Shown here in pieces: positions 1 through 4,439 of a DNA stretch of 6,934 nt. Position 1 is the stretch's first letter, and every line of letters starts with the position of its first letter. The position numbers and the translations under genes are program-made. The DNA is from Pseudomonadota bacterium (GTDB lineage Bacteria; Pseudomonadota; Gammaproteobacteria; Burkholderiales; Ferrovaceae). Location of the stretch: the NCBI GenBank assembly GCA_021811005.1, contig JAJZPY010000104.1, forward strand, positions 1-6,934, written 5' to 3'. The notes beneath the pieces are model-generated. The model worked only from the letters and a program-made list of their open reading frames with translations. It ran no database searches and had not been told where the DNA came from.

Positions 1-40
1 AAAAAACTTTAGGGATATCGGTGCCAGGGAATGGGATGCG

Positions 41-116
<76 letters not shown>

Positions 117-117
117 C

Positions 118-130
118 CCGGAAAAACCGG
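118..130. repeat. Short inverted repeat in the tRNA leader
   Basis: CCGG-TTTTT-CCGG on the minus strand (the arms are self-complementary) could form a 4-bp hairpin with a five-base loop between the -10 box and the tRNA. The T tract is in the loop rather than after the stem, so it does not look like a terminator. It may be chance in GC-rich DNA. Confidence 0.3.
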
Positions 131-131
131 A

Positions 132-160
132 ATTATACCGCAATGAAGCGCCGGCGTCAG
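132..160 (-). promoter_or_regulatory. Sigma70-type promoter for the tRNA-Thr gene
   Basis: On the minus strand a perfect -10 hexamer TATAAT lies at 137-132. It is preceded after exactly 17 nt by CTGACG at 160-155, which matches the -35 consensus TTGACA at 4 of 6 positions. The predicted start is near 125, giving a leader of under 10 nt before the mature tRNA 5' end at 116, the usual arrangement for a tRNA gene. The TGA stop of the upstream dehydrogenase (159-157) lies inside the -35 hexamer. The hexamers and spacing are read directly; activity is inferred. Confidence 0.75.
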
Positions 161-948
161 GATTGGAACATGATGTCCCTGCGGGAGGGCTGCAGGTGCT
201 GTCCGCCGTCCACGTACAGGGTGGTTCCCGTGACCGCGGAAGCAGAAGCCAGGTAAACGGCCGCCTGTGCGATGTCTTTCGGGAAGGAGGCATGACCCAG
301 CGGGGTTTGGTGGTGGGCGCGCACGAACTCTGCTTCGCTCTGGGTTCCGGAAGGCAACGTGATGCCGGGCGCCAATCCGACCACGCGCAGCCAGGGCGCG
401 TAGGTGCGCGCCAGGGCGTAGGTGGCCGTTTCCAGGGCCGCCTTGGAAAGCGTGTAGGAAAGGAAATCCGGATTCAGGTTGATCAGCTTCTGGTCCAGCA
501 GGTTGATGATGACGCCAGGGGCGGGGCCGGGGCCGTCAGGGAAAGCGTTGCGATGGGCGTGGAAAAGCTCGCGTGCGAGCAGCAGCGGAGCGCCGAGATT
601 GACGGCCATGTGTCGTTGCAACAGTTCCGCCTGAAAGCGGTCGCCGTCGTCAAATTCAAACAGCGAGGCATTGTTGACGAGACAGTGCGGAAGACCCAGA
701 CGGGCCGTGCATTCCGGCAGGAGCTTTTCGGTCTGCCCGGTAGAGGACAGGTCCGCCTGAAGCACTACGGTGCGACGCCCCAGCCGTTTGATTTCGGCCG
801 CCGTTTCGAACGCTTCGTCGCGCGAGCGGTGACAATGGATGGCGATGTCCCATCCGGCTTCGGCCAGCGCGAGCGCCATGCTTTTGCCCAGACGCCGGGC
901 GGCACCGGTGACCAGGGCAATGCCGCCGGTCTGGCTGGAGGCCGTCAT
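157..948 (-). CDS. Pteridine-reductase-like short-chain dehydrogenase (PTR1/FolM type)
   Basis: This 263-residue protein has one Rossmann domain of the classical short-chain dehydrogenase family and no signal peptide, so it should be cytoplasmic. The cofactor motif is TGAARRLG (14-21), with Arg where ordinary members have Gly; this variant is characteristic of pteridine reductase 1 and fits NADPH use. NNAS is at 92-95. The catalytic Tyr165 and Lys169 are in YTLSK, and the usual catalytic Ser is replaced by Asp152 in NLLD, as in PTR1. The family reduces dihydrobiopterin, dihydromonapterin or dihydrofolate with NADPH; the exact pterin here is inferred. The C-terminal YVDGGQHL is normal. The ATG at 948 overlaps the NDUFA9-like stop in an ATGA arrangement; I see no good ribosome-binding site, which suggests coupled translation. 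The length is normal for the family. An unspecific oxidoreductase remains the alternative. Confidence 0.9.
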   Translation of the reverse strand: MTASSQTGGIALVTGAARRLGKSMALALAEAGWDIAIHCHRSRDEAFETAAEIKRLGRRTVVLQADLSSTGQTEKLLPECTARLGLPHCLVNNASLFEFDDGDRFQAELLQRHMAVNLGAPLLLARELFHAHRNAFPDGPGPAPGVIINLLDQKLINLNPDFLSYTLSKAALETATYALARTYAPWLRVVGLAPGITLPSGTQSEAEFVRAHHQTPLGHASFPKDIAQAAVYLASASAVTGTTLYVDGGQHLQPSRRDIMFQS

Positions 949-1856
949 CGGGCAAGGCTCTCGAGCGGTTCGGGAAAAATTCCAAAAACGGTATCGAGCA
1001 CCTGGTCAGAACCAGGGGGGAGCACGTTGTCGATCCGCAGGGAGGCGAGATTGTCCCGGGACATCAGCGGCTGACCCGGCAGGAGTTCGAACAGGAGCGC
1101 CTGCAGCATTCCGGCCCAGGCCGGCAGGGGCAGAACCAGCCGGGGGTGGCCTGCGCGTCGCGCGGCAAAACGCACCAGGTCCGACAGCATCCAGACATTG
1201 GGGCCGGCCAGGTCATAACTCTGCCCGATGGTGTGAGGCATCTCGAGTGCCCGCACCATGGCTTCCGCCACGTTTTCCACGCTGACCGGCTGGAATTTTG
1301 CGCGGGCCCCTGCGAGCGGCAACAACGGCAGGCGTGACGCCAGCCTTGAAAACAGGTTGATGAAGTTGTCACGCGCCCCGAAAATCACGGAAGGCCTGAA
1401 AATGGTCCATTCCAGGGGGCTGGCGCGTACCAGGCGCTCGCCTTCACCTTTGCTGCGCTGGTACATGGACGGCCCTTCGGGGTCCGCACCCAGTGCGCTC
1501 ATGTGGATGTAACGGCGGATTCCCGAGGCCTGCAGGGTTTCCAGAAGCAGGCGCACGAGATCCACATGGGCTGATTTGAATTTTTCCCCGTAAGGTTGCC
1601 CGGGCCGGTCATGGAGTATTCCCACCAGATTGATGACGGCGCCCGAGGGTCCGACAGAGCGGCATAAATCCGCCAGGAACGGGGCATCGTGTACGGAACC
1701 CTGAATCCATTGCACCTTGGGCATGCGGGCCACGCGTTCCGGCCGGACCAGGCGACGGGTGGGAATGATGACGGTGTGGCCGTGCTCGATCAGGCGTGCC
1801 GTCACGGAACGGCCAACAAATCCGCTGCCACCGACAAGGAGGACAGGCGACGTCAT
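945..1856 (-). CDS. NDUFA9-like NAD(P)-binding protein (atypical extended SDR)
   Basis: This 303-residue protein resembles the complex I NDUFA9-related family of atypical extended short-chain dehydrogenases. The dinucleotide-binding loop GGSGFVG is at 9-15, beta-strand motif INLVGIL at 75-81, HMSALGA at 118-124, a Tyr132/Lys136 pair in YQRSKGEGE, and FRPSVIFG at 153-160. In mitochondria the related subunit is an accessory part of NADH dehydrogenase. Bacterial members are usually encoded away from the nuo genes, and their substrate and partner are not settled. No signal peptide or membrane segment is obvious. The ATG at 1856 puts the glycine motif at the expected distance from the N-terminus. 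The 29 nt upstream are pyrimidine-rich with no recognisable ribosome-binding site. The stop overlaps the next gene by 4 nt. A general nucleoside-diphosphate-sugar epimerase is less likely than the NDUFA9-like assignment. Confidence 0.88.
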   Translation of the reverse strand: MTSPVLLVGGSGFVGRSVTARLIEHGHTVIIPTRRLVRPERVARMPKVQWIQGSVHDAPFLADLCRSVGPSGAVINLVGILHDRPGQPYGEKFKSAHVDLVRLLLETLQASGIRRYIHMSALGADPEGPSMYQRSKGEGERLVRASPLEWTIFRPSVIFGARDNFINLFSRLASRLPLLPLAGARAKFQPVSVENVAEAMVRALEMPHTIGQSYDLAGPNVWMLSDLVRFAARRAGHPRLVLPLPAWAGMLQALLFELLPGQPLMSRDNLASLRIDNVLPPGSDQVLDTVFGIFPEPLESLAR

Positions 1857-1885
1857 TGGGTGTGGTGAAGGAGGGGTCCGGAAAG

Positions 1886-2308
1886 CTATTGGTATTGGCG
1901 GCGGATGCGCACGACGATATCCACCCGTTCCTGGACCATGCCTGCGGGAAGCGACGGCAGTCCGTCGATGGACAGGCTGTCGGATTCGATGTCCGTCAGG
2001 GTTCCGGTTTCCTCATCGAAAAAATGGTGGTGGGGCAGCGTGTTGGTGTCATAAAACACCCGCACCGGGTCCACGATGACGCCCCGGACAAGCCCTTTTT
2101 CTTCAAACAAATTCAACGTGTTGTATATGGTGGCCTTGGAAACTTCTGCGTGTCGCTCGTTGACGAGGGCCAGCAGCTGGTCCGCCGAAACATGTTGGTG
2201 GCGCGCCAGCAGCACCTGCGCAATGATCAGCCGCTGGTGCGTGGGAATGATGTCATGCCGGCGCAGCATTTCGGCCAGGAAGGGGCGGTCGGAAATCATG
2301 GTGTCCAT
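1886..2308 (-). CDS. Fur-family transcriptional regulator, Irr-like
   Basis: This is a metalloregulator of about 140 residues with an N-terminal winged helix and a C-terminal dimerisation domain. With Met at 2308 as residue 1, the DNA-recognition helix region VSKATIYNTLNLFEEKGLV is at about 56-74, followed by FYDTN and the histidine cluster HHHFFDEETGTLTDI from 93. The cluster matches the regulatory metal site of Fur proteins, and the HHH form recalls the heme-binding site of rhizobial Irr. There is no cysteine anywhere, so the CxxC structural zinc site of Fur, PerR and Zur is missing, and so is the N-terminal Cys-Pro heme motif of Bradyrhizobium Irr. The frame stays open to a TTG at 2383, but that would add 25 residues without family counterpart and would start inside the predicted promoter. 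Met at 2308 or 2299 (137 residues) fits the family; neither has a strong ribosome-binding site. Targets are unknown; self-regulation and iron or heme sensing are inferred. Confidence 0.88.
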   Translation of the reverse strand: MDTMISDRPFLAEMLRRHDIIPTHQRLIIAQVLLARHQHVSADQLLALVNERHAEVSKATIYNTLNLFEEKGLVRGVIVDPVRVFYDTNTLPHHHFFDEETGTLTDIESDSLSIDGLPSLPAGMVQERVDIVVRIRRQYQ

Positions 2309-2353
2309 GGTGATGAGGCTCGAATCCCTGTTTGATTTCAGCGCATGGCGTTC

Positions 2354-2383
2354 AATATAGCCCGGATCGACGGCCGATATCAA
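2354..2383 (-). promoter_or_regulatory. Predicted sigma70-type promoter for the Fur-family gene
   Basis: Minus-strand TTGATA (2383-2378, 5 of 6 match to TTGACA) and TATATT (2359-2354, 5 of 6 match to TATAAT) are separated by 18 nt. The -35 box begins immediately after the ispH TAA stop (2386-2384). Transcription would start around 2347, leaving a leader of roughly 38 nt before the ATG at 2308. This is the only sizeable gap in the gene array and would let the regulator, NDUFA9-like and dehydrogenase genes be transcribed independently of the ileS-ispH block. I do not see a clear Fur or Irr operator palindrome, so any control is inferred. Confidence 0.6.
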
Positions 2384-3319
2384 TTATCCCAGGGCCTTGG
2401 GCAAAGGGAAGACCACATTTTCTGGATGACCGGATAATTCCTCCACGTCTCCGGCGCCCAGCTCCCTGAGGCGCCCGATCACTTCCGAAACCAGCACTTC
2501 GGGAGCCGAGGCGCCGGCCGTGACACCGATCCGGGTTTTCCCGGCCAGCCATTCCGGACGAACGTCGGACGCGCGGTCCACCATGTACGCTTCGATCCCG
2601 CGATGGGTGGCCACTTCGCGCAGGCGGTTGGAATTGGAACTGGTGGGAGAGCCCACCACGATGACCAGGTCCGCAAGTGCCGTGAGGGCTTTGACGGCGT
2701 CCTGGCGATTTTGCGTGGCGTAGCAGATGTCGTCCTTGCGTGGACCTTGAATGGCCGGAAACCGCGCGCGCAGAGCCTCTATGACGCGCTGTGCGTCGTC
2801 CACGGAGAGGGTGGTCTGCGTGACGTAGGAGAGGGCCTCCGGATTCTGTATGGCAAGCTGCGCCACATCGCCGGGTGTTTCCACGAGGTAGATGCGGTCC
2901 GGCGCTTGCCCCAGCGTTCCTTCCACCTCCGGGTGTCCGCGATGCCCGATCATGATGATTTCCCGGCCTGCCGCGTGCAGTCGCGAAACTTCGGTATGGA
3001 CCTTGGTGACGAGCGGACAGGTGGCGTCGAATACCCTGAGTCCGCGGGATTCTGCCTCAGTGCGTACGGCGAGTGAAACGCCGTGGGCGCTGAAAATGAC
3101 GGTGGCTCCCAGGGGCGCCTCGCCGAGTTCCTCGATGAAGACCGCGCCCTTGGCCTTGAGATTGTCCACCACAAAACGGTTGTGAACCACTTCGTGACGC
3201 ACATAGATGGGAGGCCCGAAACGTTCAAGGGCACGCTCCACGATTTCGATGGCACGGTCCACGCCCGCGCAGAAACCACGCGGGTTCGCCAGCAGCACGG
3301 GAATCTTTTGCGAGGCCAT
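2384..3319 (-). CDS. ispH: 4-hydroxy-3-methylbut-2-enyl diphosphate reductase (IspH/LytB)
   Basis: IspH catalyses the last step of the MEP isoprenoid pathway, reducing HMBPP to isopentenyl and dimethylallyl diphosphate with an Fe-S cluster, in the cytoplasm. The 311-residue protein is full length. The three cluster-binding cysteines are Cys17 in NPRGFCAGV, Cys101 in DATCPLV and Cys199 in DDICYATQ. The substrate-binding histidines are His46 (VVHN) and His79 (SAHGV), the proton-transfer Glu131 is in GHPEVEGT, and the diphosphate site SSNSN is at 227-231 with Ser271 in AGASAPE. The ATG at 3319 shares one base with the preceding gene's stop (TGATG) and follows a strong ribosome-binding site. Many proteobacteria have an FKBP-type isomerase gene between lspA and ispH; here a molybdoenzyme takes that place. 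As an Fe-S enzyme it depends on iron supply, which makes the downstream Irr-like regulator a suggestive neighbour. Confidence 0.98.
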   Translation of the reverse strand: MASQKIPVLLANPRGFCAGVDRAIEIVERALERFGPPIYVRHEVVHNRFVVDNLKAKGAVFIEELGEAPLGATVIFSAHGVSLAVRTEAESRGLRVFDATCPLVTKVHTEVSRLHAAGREIIMIGHRGHPEVEGTLGQAPDRIYLVETPGDVAQLAIQNPEALSYVTQTTLSVDDAQRVIEALRARFPAIQGPRKDDICYATQNRQDAVKALTALADLVIVVGSPTSSNSNRLREVATHRGIEAYMVDRASDVRPEWLAGKTRIGVTAGASAPEVLVSEVIGRLRELGAGDVEELSGHPENVVFPLPKALG

Positions 3320-3978
3320 CAGTCCTCCTCTCCGGTTTGCCCGGGCCAGCCAAATCGCTGTTCCTTCCAGGGGTCTCCGTCGTTATGGTAACCGCGCACT
3401 TCCCAGAAGCCCGGACGATCCTTTTCGTGGAGTTCGATGGCTTTCAGCCATTTGGCTCCCTTCCAGGCATAACGCTTGGGCACGATGATGCGCACGGGCC
3501 CGCCATGGTCGCGCGGGATGGGCTGCCCGGACCAGCGATGGGCAATGATGACGTCGTCGTCGAGCAGTGCTTCGAGCGGCAGGTTGGTGCTGTAATCATC
3601 GTAGCCGTGCAGCGTGACGAAGCGTGCCGCAGGCTGGGGGCTGGCCAGAAGCAGAAGATCCCGCGCCAGCACGCCATGCCATTCCATGTCCAGTTGGGAC
3701 CAGCGCGTCACGCAATGGAAATCGGAAACGGAGAGGGTTTGTGGCAAAGCCAGGAAGTCAGGCCAGTTGAGGTCAAGCTCCTTTTCCACCTGGCCGAACA
3801 CCCGCAAACGCCAATGCTCCAGGGGGATCAGCGGGCGGATGCCGAGATCGAGGATGGGGAAATTGCGCACCTCGGTTTGCCCTGCCGGAATGCGTTCATT
3901 GGGGTGAGGCTTGCCGGGTTTCATTTCCCGCTGGGCAACGGCGATCTTTGCCTGGATGAGCTTGTTCCAATCGGTCAT
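3319..3978 (-). CDS. Cytoplasmic sulfite-oxidase-like molybdopterin oxidoreductase
   Basis: This 219-residue protein has the molybdopterin-binding fold of the sulfite oxidase family. The probable molybdenum ligand is Cys89 in DFHCVTRWSQ. Other family features are LHGYDDYSTNLPLE (123-136), DDVIIAHRWSGQPIPRDHGGPVR (141-163) and PKRYAWKGAKWL (167-178). There is no twin-arginine signal, heme domain or membrane segment, and the C-terminal dimerisation domain of true sulfite oxidases is absent. It is therefore a short cytoplasmic member, comparable to bacterial YuiH-like proteins, rather than a periplasmic MsrP or a full sulfite oxidase. The substrate cannot be read from the sequence. The ATG at 3978 overlaps the lspA stop by 4 nt and has GAAGG (3990-3986) 7 nt upstream. 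The same frame is open to 4257, but that extension would overlap lspA and shows no family similarity. The neighbouring genes give no direct functional clue. Confidence 0.92.
   Translation of the reverse strand: MTDWNKLIQAKIAVAQREMKPGKPHPNERIPAGQTEVRNFPILDLGIRPLIPLEHWRLRVFGQVEKELDLNWPDFLALPQTLSVSDFHCVTRWSQLDMEWHGVLARDLLLLASPQPAARFVTLHGYDDYSTNLPLEALLDDDVIIAHRWSGQPIPRDHGGPVRIIVPKRYAWKGAKWLKAIELHEKDRPGFWEVRGYHNDGDPWKEQRFGWPGQTGEED
3324..3333 (-). promoter_or_regulatory. Strong ribosome-binding site for ispH
   Basis: GGAGAGGAGG on the minus strand contains a perfect AGGAGG (3329-3324) placed 4 nt before the ispH ATG at 3319. It lies in the last codons of the sulfite-oxidase-like gene, where it encodes Gly-Glu-Glu. 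It fixes the ispH start and is the strongest such site in the window. Confidence 0.85.
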
Positions 3979-4439
3979 TTGCGTGCCTTCAGGCCATCCC
4001 ACAACAGCACAACCACGCCCAGGGTGATGGCTGAATCCGCCAGGTTGAAGGCGGGCCAGTAATGCTGGGCCACATGCCACTGGATGAAATCGGTGACTGT
4101 GCCCCAGCGGATACGGTCGATCAGGTTGCCCAGCGCTCCGCCCATGATCAGGGTCAGGCCGAAGCAGAATCGCGGCTGGGAAGGGTGGCGAAAGATCAGA
4201 ATACCGATGAAGACGATGGCTGCCAAGGCGATGACGCTGAAAAAGCTCCGCTGCCAACCGCCGGCGTCAGCCAGAAAGCTGAAAGCGGCGCCCTGGTTGT
4301 GCGCCAGCACCAGGTCGAAAAAGTCGTTGACCCGAACCAGGTGCCGGCTACCCATCCAGGAAACGACCGCCTCTTTGCTCAACTGGTCGAGCAAGGCCAC
4401 GATGACAGCAAGCAGGCTCCAGCGCAAAAGGCTACGCAT
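3975..4439 (-). CDS. lspA: Lipoprotein signal peptidase (signal peptidase II)
   Basis: LspA is an inner-membrane aspartic protease that removes the signal peptide from prolipoproteins after diacylglyceryl modification of the lipobox cysteine. The 154-residue protein has the four hydrophobic segments of the family (about 4-20, 66-83, 91-107 and 131-148). It has HNQGAAFSFL at 47-56 and GGALGNLIDR at 100-109. The two catalytic aspartates are Asp117 in VTDFI and Asp135 in FNLADSAI. Length is slightly below the usual 160-170 residues but nothing conserved is missing. The ATG at 4439 lies inside the end of ileS, giving an 8-nt overlap. Only a weak AAGG-type site is seen upstream, so translation is probably coupled to ileS, as is common for this conserved pair. 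The frame is open further upstream, but that part lies within ileS and is not LspA-like. Confidence 0.97.
   Translation of the reverse strand: MRSLLRWSLLAVIVALLDQLSKEAVVSWMGSRHLVRVNDFFDLVLAHNQGAAFSFLADAGGWQRSFFSVIALAAIVFIGILIFRHPSQPRFCFGLTLIMGGALGNLIDRIRWGTVTDFIQWHVAQHYWPAFNLADSAITLGVVVLLWDGLKARK

Noticed and set aside
1..40. Possible terminator or attachment site downstream of the tRNA, ending in six T on the minus strand
   Set aside because: No stable stem precedes the T run, and no repeat of the tRNA 3' end or integrase gene is visible; the window stops here.
163..1074. Plus-strand open frame of about 300 codons opposite the dehydrogenase and the end of the NDUFA9-like gene
   Set aside because: It mirrors two clearly recognisable genes, its product is low in recognisable motifs, and long antisense frames are expected in GC-rich coding DNA.
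1869..1877. AAGGAGGGG on the plus strand in the gap before the NDUFA9-like gene
   Set aside because: It looks like a ribosome-binding site, but for the plus strand, where no credible gene follows; on the coding strand it is only a pyrimidine tract.
2309..2353. Operator palindrome for the Irr-like regulator in its own leader
   Set aside because: I compared the partly symmetric TTGA...TCAA stretch with its reverse complement and the match is poor; it does not resemble an Irr or Fur box.
3337..4062. Plus-strand open frame of 241 codons opposite the molybdoenzyme and lspA
   Set aside because: It runs across the junction of two well-supported genes and resembles no known family; it is an antisense shadow.
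3979..4257. N-terminal extension of the molybdoenzyme frame into lspA
   Set aside because: The added residues are an out-of-frame reading of LspA, and the ATG at 3978 has a reasonable ribosome-binding site and the usual 4-nt overlap.
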